Below are positions 5,717 to 10,569 of a DNA stretch of 10,569 bases, piece after piece. The stretch covers positions 1-10,569 of the forward strand of contig DASSFZ010000052.1 in assembly GCA_035693785.1 (NCBI GenBank), in the 5' to 3' direction. Numbering within the stretch: the stretch's first letter is position 1; every line of letters begins with the position of its first letter. The notes under the pieces are model-generated. The model saw nothing but the letters and a program-made list of their open reading frames with translations, had not been told where the DNA came from and did not search any database. The position numbers were made by a program, and so were the translations under genes. Source of the DNA: DASSFZ01 sp035693785. Its GTDB lineage: Bacteria; Chloroflexota; Anaerolineae; Fen-1058.

Positions 5717-6949
5717 ATGACTACCGCAACGCAGAAGGCGTCTCTCCGAGCGCTGCCGCGCAACGTGTGGGCGGTCAGCCTGACGAGCTTCTTCATGGAC
5801 ATTTCCAGCGAGATGGTGCTCAACGTCGTGCCGCTGTTCCTGGCGAACGTGCTGGGGGTAAAGACCGGCATCATCGGCCTCATCGAAGGTGTGGCAGAAT
5901 CGACGGCCAGTCTGCTCAAGCTGTTTTCGGGCTGGCTTTCCGACAAGCTGCGCGCGCGCAAGTGGCCGGCGGTCGCAGGCTATGGGCTGTCGGCGCTCTC
6001 GAAACCTTTCTTCTACTTCGCAAGCAGTTGGGGCGCAGTTGCCGCCGTGCGCTGGGTCGACCGGGCCGGCAAAGGCATCCGCACCGCCCCCCGCGACGCG
6101 CTCGTGGCCGACTCGATCGACGAGCAGCGCCGGGGCCTGGCGTTCGGCTTTCAGCGCGCCGCCGACACGGCCGGCGCCGTCGTCGGGCTGTTGATTGCGC
6201 TCGGCGTCGTGTGGCTGGCGCAGTCGAGCGCGGTCGAGCTGGGAGTCGACACGTTCCGCGCCGTCGTGCTGATCAGCATCGTCCCGGCCGTGCTGGCGGT
6301 ATTGACGCTCGCGATCGGCGCGCAGGATGTGTCGGTCACGAAACAACGTCCCGCGCCGAAGTTCGCCGTGCGATCCCTCGGCAAGCCTTTCGTCATCTTC
6401 CTCATCATCGTCGGCATTTTCGAGCTGGGAAACTCCTCGGACGCGTTCCTGGTGCTGCGCGCGCAGGAGCGCGGTATGAGCGTGGCCGGCATCCTGGCGA
6501 TGCTGGTCGCATTCAACCTGGTATACGCATCGGTCTCCACGCCGGCTGGATTGCTCTCGGATCGCATTGGGCGACGCAAGGTGATCGTCGGCGGGTGGCT
6601 CGTCTATGCCGCGATCTATCTCGGCTTCGGACTCGCGCAGACCGGATGGCAGGTATGGATGCTGTACGTCGTGTATGGCTTCTACTACGGATTGGCGTAC
6701 GGCACTTCCAAAGCGATGGTAGCCGACCTCGTGCCCGAACCGGTACGAGGAACGGCGTATGGCACGTATAACGCGGCTCTGGGAATTCTCGACCTTCCGG
6801 CGTCCGTGATTGCCGGTCTTCTGTGGCAGGGAGTCGGCGCGTGGGGCGGATTCGGCCCATCTGCGCCATTCATTTTCGGCGCGGCGATGGCGCTGGTTGC
6901 GGCGCTGTCGATGGTCGTCTGGACGCCGCGTGGGATGCAGGCCGAATAA
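5717..6949 (+). CDS. MFS transporter, probable multidrug-exporter-like
   Basis: This 410-residue inner-membrane protein has the twelve-helix pattern of the major facilitator superfamily. Motif A appears twice, GWLSDKLRARK (72-82) between helices 2 and 3, and GLLSDRIGRRK (278-288) at the equivalent place in the second half. The segment WVDRAGKGIRTAPRDALVADS (113-133) is typical of a bacterial MFS subgroup often annotated as antibiotic or sugar efflux. FFMDISSEMVLNVVPLFL (25-42) forms helix 1 with buried acids. A central loop lies around 205-222. It would drive transport with the proton gradient. The ATG at 5717 has GAGG six bases upstream. Its gene starts 39 bases after the SH3-domain gene. 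Substrate and direction are not decidable. Confidence 0.92.
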   Translation: MTTATQKASLRALPRNVWAVSLTSFFMDISSEMVLNVVPLFLANVLGVKTGIIGLIEGVAESTASLLKLFSGWLSDKLRARKWPAVAGYGLSALSKPFFYFASSWGAVAAVRWVDRAGKGIRTAPRDALVADSIDEQRRGLAFGFQRAADTAGAVVGLLIALGVVWLAQSSAVELGVDTFRAVVLISIVPAVLAVLTLAIGAQDVSVTKQRPAPKFAVRSLGKPFVIFLIIVGIFELGNSSDAFLVLRAQERGMSVAGILAMLVAFNLVYASVSTPAGLLSDRIGRRKVIVGGWLVYAAIYLGFGLAQTGWQVWMLYVVYGFYYGLAYGTSKAMVADLVPEPVRGTAYGTYNAALGILDLPASVIAGLLWQGVGAWGGFGPSAPFIFGAAMALVAALSMVVWTPRGMQAE

Positions 6950-6970
6950 CGCGAGTGGCCGCGACATCAC

Positions 6971-6999
6971 TTGCCATCCGGCGCGTCGGCGCGTACAAT
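6971..6999 (+). promoter_or_regulatory. Strong sigma70-type promoter for the LapA-domain gene
   Basis: TTGCCA (6971-6976) and TACAAT (6994-6999) each match five of six consensus positions, with the ideal 17-base spacer. Transcription should begin near 7006-7007, directly beside the 15-bp palindrome at 7008-7022. The leader to the ATG at 7132 would be about 125 bases and highly structured. Confidence 0.65.
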
Positions 7000-7007
7000 G
7001 TCCGCCA

Positions 7008-7105
7008 AGACTTCGGAAGTCTCACAATGCCATCTTGCTCGCGGGATGTCTCGGATTGCCTGACATCTTCGCCCGCGAGAATTAGCCTTAAGACTTCCGA
7101 AGTCT
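7008..7105 (+). promoter_or_regulatory. Paired palindromes with inner hairpin in the LapA-domain gene leader
   Basis: AGACTTCGGAAGTCT at 7008-7022 and AGACTTCCGAAGTCT at 7091-7105 are exact reverse complements. Each is also a palindrome with 7-bp arms around one base. Between them CTCGCGGG (7038-7045) pairs with CCCGCGAG (7072-7079), and ATGTC (7046-7050) with GACAT (7062-7066). As DNA the pair looks like two operators, the first at the predicted transcription start. As RNA the leader would fold into a long stem whose outer arms are the palindromes. A REPIN-like dispersed element is the third reading. I cannot choose between them from one locus. Confidence 0.55.
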
Positions 7106-7131
7106 GAGACCAGATTCAGGAGAGACAACCG

Positions 7132-7593
7132 ATGCAGATACGATTGATCGCTGCCCTGGTCATTGCCCTGCTGGCCGTCGCCTTCGCACTTCTGAACTCC
7201 ACGCCCGTGACGGTGAATCTGCTCTTCACGCAGTTCCCCGGATCTCTGGCACTGATTCTGCTCGGCGCGGTCTTCGTCGGTGCGCTGCTCAGTCTTCTGC
7301 TGTCCGCGCCTTCGACGGTCCGGCGACGCCGCTCGCGATCGGAAGAGCAGAAGCGGATAAAGGAGCTGGAGAAGGGCATTGCCGATCGAGACGCGACGCT
7401 GCACGAACTGGAGAAGAACATCGCCGGGCGAGACGCGAAGCTGCACGAGCTGGAGAAGATCATCGCCGAGCGAAACACGAAGATACGGGAACTCGAAGCC
7501 CGCGCCGAGGCACGCCCATCCCCGCCGAGGGAGCAGCCCGAGCCGGCCTGGCCTGAGCCTATCCAACCACCATCCGATATATCCTCACCTTAG
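7132..7593 (+). CDS. LapA-domain (DUF1049) membrane protein with a repeated coiled coil
   Basis: This 153-residue protein has two membrane helices (about 4-22 and 38-58) around the NSTPVTVNLLF motif, the layout of the LapA domain. In E. coli, LapA works with LapB in control of lipopolysaccharide synthesis through FtsH and LpxC; that role cannot be assumed here. A basic patch (RRRRSRS) follows the second helix, placing the tail in the cytoplasm. The tail has three 14-residue repeats starting ELEK (78-91, 92-105, 106-119), two heptads each, encoded by tandem 42-bp DNA repeats. It ends in a Pro-rich segment. Ribosome site CAGGAGAG is upstream. The TAG stop is the left edge of MITE copy B. Confidence 0.82.
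   Translation: MQIRLIAALVIALLAVAFALLNSTPVTVNLLFTQFPGSLALILLGAVFVGALLSLLLSAPSTVRRRRSRSEEQKRIKELEKGIADRDATLHELEKNIAGRDAKLHELEKIIAERNTKIRELEARAEARPSPPREQPEPAWPEPIQPPSDISSP
7363..7488 (+). repeat. Three tandem 42-bp repeats in the LapA-domain gene
   Basis: Units at 7363-7404, 7405-7446 and 7447-7488 each begin GARCTGGAGAAG and encode ELEK..IA.R...(L/I).. with period 14. Units one and two are most alike, especially in their ends (ctgcac), which suggests a recent duplication. The unit is a whole number of codons, so copy number can change without breaking the frame. Confidence 0.8.
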
Positions 7594-7694
7594 AGCGGAT
7601 TCCGAGTGCGTGTACGCCGATCCGGAGTCGAGCCTTTGGGTGGTTTCCGGTTGAAGCCTCGACTCCGGCTTAAATCAAAGTGCAACCCGCTCTA
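7591..7694 (+). mobile_element. MITE-like element, copy B (TA-flanked, 104 bp)
   Basis: It begins TAGAGCGGATTCC and ends GCAACCCGCTCTA, so the termini GAGCGG and CCGCTC are perfect inverted repeats inside a TA at each end. The middle holds a hairpin, GAGTCGAGCCTTTGGG against AAGCCTCGACTCC around 7625-7668. It is in inverted orientation relative to copy A (4816-4920). The left TAG is the stop codon of the LapA-domain gene. No transposase is encoded; a TA-targeting IS630/Tc1-mariner-type enzyme elsewhere in the genome would be expected if it is mobile. Confidence 0.65.
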
Positions 7695-7699
7695 GTGCA

Positions 7700-7727
7700 G
7701 CGCGGCAGAAATGCCTCGCCAGTTTTT
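7700..7727 (+). terminator. Probable intrinsic terminator before argS
   Basis: GCGCGGCA and TGCCTCGC pair around a GAAA tetraloop (7708-7711) with one internal mismatch. CAG and five T residues (7723-7727) follow. It would end transcription from the LapA-domain gene before the argS promoter. A second T-run at 7738-7743 has no hairpin of its own. Confidence 0.5.
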
Positions 7728-7744
7728 CATGCGCCGGTTTTTTC

Positions 7745-7773
7745 TTGTCGGATCACCCTTTGGCAGGTAGAAT
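7745..7773 (+). promoter_or_regulatory. Promoter for argS
   Basis: TTGTCG (7745-7750) and TAGAAT (7768-7773, five of six) are 17 bases apart. The start would fall near 7780, giving a leader of about 36 bases before the GTG at 7816. No T-box-like element fits in so short a leader. Confidence 0.5.
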
Positions 7774-7815
7774 AGCTTCTCGCAGGCGTGAAGCGTGAAC
7801 CTGCGGGAGGCTATT

Positions 7816-9510
7816 GTGCCCCAACTCATCCGCGATCAACTTACCGCGCTCATCCGTGATGCAATCCACGATGCACAGAAGATGGGCGCCCTACCCGCCT
7901 TCGACGCGCCGCGCATCGAGATGACTCGACCCAAGATCGCGGCCCACGGCGATTACTCCACGAGCGCGGCGCTGGCGCTGGCGAAGACGGCGGGCATGAC
8001 CCCCTTGCAGATCGCGCAGCACATCGTCGATCACCTGCCGGCCCACGACGCCATCGGCAAGGTCGAGATCGCCAAACCGGGCTACATCAATTTCACACTC
8101 TCGGAAGTGTGGCTAGCGCAGCAGGCGCAGGCGATTCTCGACGCCGGCCCCGAGTGGGCCAACCCCGACATGGGCACCGGGCAGCGCGTGCAGGTCGAGC
8201 ACGGATCAGCCAACCCGACCGGGCCGCTCCACTTCGGCACGGCGCGCAACTTCGTCGTCGGGGACACGCTCGCCAACATCTTGCAGGCGGCCGGTTACGA
8301 GGTGCAGCGCGAGTACTACGTGAACGACGCCGGATCGCAGGTGCGCAAGTTCGGCGAGTCGATCTACGCGCGCTACGCCCAGGCGCTGGGCCAGGACGCG
8401 CCCTTTCCCGAGGATGGCTACAAAGGCGAGTACATCGCCGACGAGGCGCAGGCGATCATCCGCGAGCACGGCGACCGGTTCTTGAACATGGAGCAGGCCG
8501 AGGCCATCCGCGCGCTAGGCCAGATCGGCCTGGACGCGATGGTCGAGCGCGCCAGGCGGACGCTCGCCCGCATGAACATCCGCTACGATCGGTGGTTCCA
8601 CGAGCGGTCGCTGTATGAGTCCGGGCTGTTCGACCGGGTCATCGATCAGCTCCGCGCGCGCGACTTGCTGTACGAGCAAGACGGCGCGACGTGGTTCAAG
8701 GTGAGCGCGTTCGGCGGCGAAAAAGACGCCGTGATCATTCGATCGGCCGAGGTCATCCCTGAGCCGAGCGAGCGGCCCACGTACTTCGGCAGCGACATCG
8801 CTTACGTTCACGACAAATTCATCGACCGGGACTTCGACCGGGTGATCTACGTGTGGGGCGCGGATCACCACGGCGACGTGCCGCGCATGCAGGCGATCGG
8901 CCGGGCATTCGGCATCGCGCCGGAGCGGCTAACCGTCCTGCTCTATCAACTGGTGACGCTCACGCGCGGCGGCGAAGAGGTACGGCAGTCGAAGCGCAAA
9001 GGCGAGTTCATCTCGCTCGACGAGGTCATCGACGAGATCGGCTCCGACGCGATCCGCTTCATGCTGCTCACGCGCTCCATCGACAGCAAGATCGCGCTCG
9101 ACCTCGAGCTGGCGAAAGAGCAGTCGGACCAGAACCCGGTGTACTACGTGCAGTACGCGCACGCGCGCATCGCCAGCATCCTGCGCAAAGCGGTGGACGT
9201 CGGCGTGCCGCCGGACGCCAAGGGCGACCCACAACTGCTGAAGCATCCCTCCGAGCTGACGCTGATCCGAAAGATGCTCGAGCTGCCGGTCACCATCGAG
9301 CAGGCGGCGCGCGATCTCGCGCCGCATCATCTCGCGCATTACGCCCAAGACCTGGCTTCGACCTTCAGCGCCTTCTACCGCGATTGCAGGGTCGTCGATC
9401 CGTCTGCACCTGACCTGACGTCCGCCCGATTGATGCTGGCGCGCGCAGTGAAGCTGACGCTGGCGCGCGTCCTGGGATTGATGGGGATGAGCGCGCCAGA
9501 GTCAATGTAG
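7816..9510 (+). CDS. argS: Arginyl-tRNA synthetase
   Basis: This 564-residue class I enzyme attaches arginine to tRNA-Arg in the cytosol. The N-terminal ArgRS domain (1 to about 95) recognises the tRNA elbow. The catalytic Rossmann fold follows, with the HIGH motif in the form HFGT (139-142, in ANPTGPLHFGTARN) and the KMSK region as QSKRKG (391-396). The C-terminal DALR anticodon-binding domain covers about 441-564 (YVQYAHARI onward). The start is the GTG at 7816, five bases after GGGAGG. A GTG seven codons earlier has a much poorer site. Its stop TAG at 9508-9510 lies in the first degenerate unit of the heptamer array flanking the next gene. Length and motifs are normal, and I see no truncation. 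Confidence 0.95.
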   Translation: MPQLIRDQLTALIRDAIHDAQKMGALPAFDAPRIEMTRPKIAAHGDYSTSAALALAKTAGMTPLQIAQHIVDHLPAHDAIGKVEIAKPGYINFTLSEVWLAQQAQAILDAGPEWANPDMGTGQRVQVEHGSANPTGPLHFGTARNFVVGDTLANILQAAGYEVQREYYVNDAGSQVRKFGESIYARYAQALGQDAPFPEDGYKGEYIADEAQAIIREHGDRFLNMEQAEAIRALGQIGLDAMVERARRTLARMNIRYDRWFHERSLYESGLFDRVIDQLRARDLLYEQDGATWFKVSAFGGEKDAVIIRSAEVIPEPSERPTYFGSDIAYVHDKFIDRDFDRVIYVWGADHHGDVPRMQAIGRAFGIAPERLTVLLYQLVTLTRGGEEVRQSKRKGEFISLDEVIDEIGSDAIRFMLLTRSIDSKIALDLELAKEQSDQNPVYYVQYAHARIASILRKAVDVGVPPDAKGDPQLLKHPSELTLIRKMLELPVTIEQAARDLAPHHLAHYAQDLASTFSAFYRDCRVVDPSAPDLTSARLMLARAVKLTLARVLGLMGMSAPESM

Positions 9511-9512
9511 AG

Positions 9513-9561
9513 ATTGGAGGTTAGAAGTTAGAGGTTGGACGTTAGAAGTTGGAAGTTGGAG
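9513..9561 (+). repeat. Left heptamer array, seven units
   Basis: The units are ATTGGAG, GTTAGAA, GTTAGAG, GTTGGAC, GTTAGAA, GTTGGAA and GTTGGAG, in register without gaps. The preceding GTAGAG (9507-9512) may be a decayed eighth unit that also carries the argS stop. The last unit plus GG gives GGAGGG (9558-9563), the ribosome site of the S23-type gene. Confidence 0.85.
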
Positions 9562-9568
9562 GGCGCCG

Positions 9569-9934
9569 ATGGCGATCAAGAGCTATCATGATCTGGAAGC
9601 GTACCAGCGCGCTAAGAAGCTCATTCCTCTGATCTACCAACTGGTGGAGACGTTTCCGGCAGACGAGAGATTCGACCTGTGCGATCAAATGCGTCGTGCC
9701 TGCAAATCGGTCGTGGATAACATCGTTGAGGGTTACAGCCATAAAGACACGCCGACAAAGGCCAAAGCATTCTGGCGCAATTCGATGGGTTCGGCTAACG
9801 AGATGGTAGAACACTTGGAGCAGTCGGTGACACTCAAGTACGCAACGTCTGAACTCGCCCAGCCAATGATCAACGAATACACCATCGTCGCCAAACAGCT
9901 CAACAGACTTATCCAAAACTGGCGCAAGCTGTGA
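9569..9934 (+). CDS. Four-helix-bundle protein, S23 / IVS-encoded / bAvd-like family
   Basis: This 121-residue protein belongs to the family found in 23S rRNA intervening sequences and, as Avd, in diversity-generating retroelements. Visible hallmarks are SYHDLEAYQRA (5-15), FPADERFDLCDQMRRACKSVVDNIVEGY (29-56) and the FWRNSMGSANEMVEHLEQ region (68-85). Avd members form a pentameric barrel of four-helix bundles with a basic surface that binds nucleic acid; that is family knowledge and not shown here. The basic and amphipathic helices fit it. The ribosome site GGAGGG is five bases upstream and is built by the flanking heptamers. No reverse transcriptase or rRNA is nearby, so the gene stands alone between argS and dcd. 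Its lower GC suggests transfer. Confidence 0.9.
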   Translation: MAIKSYHDLEAYQRAKKLIPLIYQLVETFPADERFDLCDQMRRACKSVVDNIVEGYSHKDTPTKAKAFWRNSMGSANEMVEHLEQSVTLKYATSELAQPMINEYTIVAKQLNRLIQNWRKL

Positions 9935-9943
9935 GAGGACAGC

Positions 9944-9978
9944 CTCCAACCTCCAACCTCCAACCTCCAACTTCCAGA
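9944..9978 (-). repeat. Right heptamer array, five units
   Basis: Four perfect CTCCAAC units (9944-9971) and one TTCCAGA (9972-9978) are the reverse complement of the left array's GTTGGAG and GTTRGAA type. A transcript spanning the gene could pair the two arrays. The last unit runs into AGAGGAG, which serves as the dcd ribosome site. Confidence 0.85.
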
Positions 9979-9984
9979 GGAGCC

Positions 9985-10545
9985 ATGACCATCCAACCCG
10001 ACCACTGGATCCGCAAGATGGCGCTCGAACACGGCATGATCGAGCCGTTCGTCGAGAGGCAGGTCAGCAACCACGTCATTTCTTACGGTGTCTCGTCGTA
10101 CGGCTACGACATTCGCGTCGCCGACGAATTCAAGATATTTACGAATGTGTATTCGGCCATCGTCGATCCCAAGCACTTTGACCCAAAGTCGATGGTCGAT
10201 TTCAAGGGCGACGTGTGCATCATCCCACCCAACTCCTTCGTCCTGGGCCGCACGGTCGAATACTTCCGCATCCCACGCAACGTGCTCACGATCTGTGTTG
10301 GGAAATCGACATATGCGCGTTGCGGCTTAATCGTGAACGTGACCCCATTTGAACCGACCTGGGAAGGTTATGTCACGCTCGAGATCAGCAACACCACCCC
10401 CCTACCCGCCAAGCTCTACGCCAATGAAGGCATCGCCCAGGTGCTCTTCTTCGTCGCCGATTCCGAGTGCGAGGTCTCGTACAAGGACAAAAAGGGCAAG
10501 TACGACAAGCAGACGGGCATCGTGCTGCCGAGGATCTTTCAGTGA
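9985..10545 (+). CDS. dcd: dCTP deaminase
   Basis: This 186-residue trimeric cytosolic enzyme deaminates dCTP to dUTP, feeding dTMP synthesis. GKSTYARCGLIVNVTPFEP (106-124) is the signature region, with S108 and R112 in the nucleotide pocket, and E133 in VTLEISN is the catalytic glutamate by alignment with the E. coli enzyme. IAQVLFF (150-156) follows in the usual order. ATG 9985 is chosen because AGAGGAG lies just before it and the protein then begins MTIQPDHWI. A longer frame from 9931 reads the heptamers as PPTSNLQ and is not credible. Whether it also hydrolyses dUTP, as archaeal bifunctional relatives do, cannot be told from the sequence. The stop overlaps the ribosome site of the next gene. 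Confidence 0.95.
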   Translation: MTIQPDHWIRKMALEHGMIEPFVERQVSNHVISYGVSSYGYDIRVADEFKIFTNVYSAIVDPKHFDPKSMVDFKGDVCIIPPNSFVLGRTVEYFRIPRNVLTICVGKSTYARCGLIVNVTPFEPTWEGYVTLEISNTTPLPAKLYANEGIAQVLFFVADSECEVSYKDKKGKYDKQTGIVLPRIFQ

Positions 10546-10556
10546 GGAGCGTGCTC

Positions 10557-10569
10557 ATGTCATACTTGC
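10557..10569 (+). CDS. Start of the next gene, cut off by the window edge
   Basis: ATG TCA TAC TTG opens a frame 11 bases after the dcd stop. GAGGAG (10544-10549) overlaps the dcd stop codon and sits seven bases before the ATG. It is probably co-transcribed with dcd. Four codons are too few for a function. Confidence 0.5.

Larger units (their letters stand above)
9507..9978 (+). mobile_element. S23-type cassette bounded by complementary heptamer arrays
   Basis: A lower-GC gene (9569-9934) is flanked by GTTRGAN heptamers on the left and by their complement CTCCAAC on the right. Together they span about 470 bases between argS and dcd. Three sampled 60-base lines inside the gene have 30-32 G+C, against 39 in one argS line. 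The arrangement recalls 23S rRNA intervening sequences, which carry this protein family between complementary ends, but here it lies in a protein-gene spacer. Its mobility is inference. Confidence 0.5.

Noticed and set aside
5351..6970. Long 539-codon open frame on the minus strand opposite the MFS, SH3 and part of the NTF2-like genes
   Set aside because: Its protein is rich in Arg, Asp and His with no domain, and it lies antisense to a clear twelve-helix transporter. It is a by-product of high-GC codon use.
6998..7063. 21-codon frame in the LapA-domain gene leader
   Set aside because: Its ATG overlaps the predicted -10 box, so the transcript would start after it.
9513..9561. CRISPR-like array
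   Set aside because: The units are 7 bp and contiguous, with no spacers and no cas genes.
9507..9978. Diversity-generating retroelement
   Set aside because: The gene is related to Avd, but no reverse transcriptase or template/variable repeat is visible within the window.
9931..9984. N-terminal extension of dcd from an ATG at 9931
   Set aside because: It would translate the heptamer array, and dCTP deaminases start near MTIQPDHWI. A good ribosome site precedes 9985.
1..10569. tRNA, rRNA or transposase genes
   Set aside because: I looked for tRNA cores, rRNA-like sequence and transposase motifs on both strands and saw none.

Overview
This window is high-GC bacterial chromosomal DNA with dense, mostly housekeeping genes on both strands. 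There is no rRNA, tRNA, CRISPR array or full transposase gene that I can see. The gene set (ClpS, HPPK-DHPS, ArgRS, Dcd, rhomboid, a LapA-domain protein, an MFS exporter) and the codon use suggest a free-living high-GC bacterium. Chloroflexota of the Anaerolineae type is my best guess, but it is inferred from general resemblance and no marker in the window proves it.

Layout. Positions 1-227 are intergenic and hold a 16-bp perfect palindrome. On the minus strand, 1476 down to 228 encodes a rhomboid protease, a possible 17-codon micro-ORF and a small cysteine-containing protein of unknown function. A near-symmetric promoter at about 1486-1534 appears to fire both ways, leftward into the rhomboid gene and rightward into clpS (1522-1851). 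clpS would then be leaderless. clpS runs into the end of a minus-strand pair (3883 down to 1845): a transglutaminase-like protein followed by a fused folK-folP. A divergent intergenic region at 3884-4044 separates this pair from a long plus-strand run: FAH-family hydrolase, NTF2-like protein, short SH3-domain protein, MFS transporter, LapA-domain protein with a repeated coiled coil, argS, an S23-type four-helix-bundle protein, dcd, and the first codons of another gene.

Most of the unusual material is between the genes. First, two copies of a 104-105 bp element with terminal inverted repeats bounded by TA lie at 4816-4920 and 7591-7694 in opposite orientations. Each supplies the TAG stop codon of the gene to its left, which looks like a TA-targeting MITE. 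Second, the S23-type gene between argS and dcd has tandem heptamers (GTTRGAN) on its left and their reverse complement (CTCCAAC) on its right. The gene has lower GC than its neighbours, so the whole resembles a 23S-rRNA intervening-sequence cassette that has landed outside rRNA. Third, the leader of the LapA-like gene has two reverse-complementary 15-bp palindromes. The first sits at the predicted transcription start, the second 83 bp downstream, and a further hairpin lies between them.

The neighbouring genes do not form one pathway. They touch on proteostasis (rhomboid, ClpS), folate synthesis (FolK-FolP), pyrimidine deoxynucleotide supply (Dcd) and translation (ArgRS). The small intergenic elements are the most promising candidates for something undescribed.
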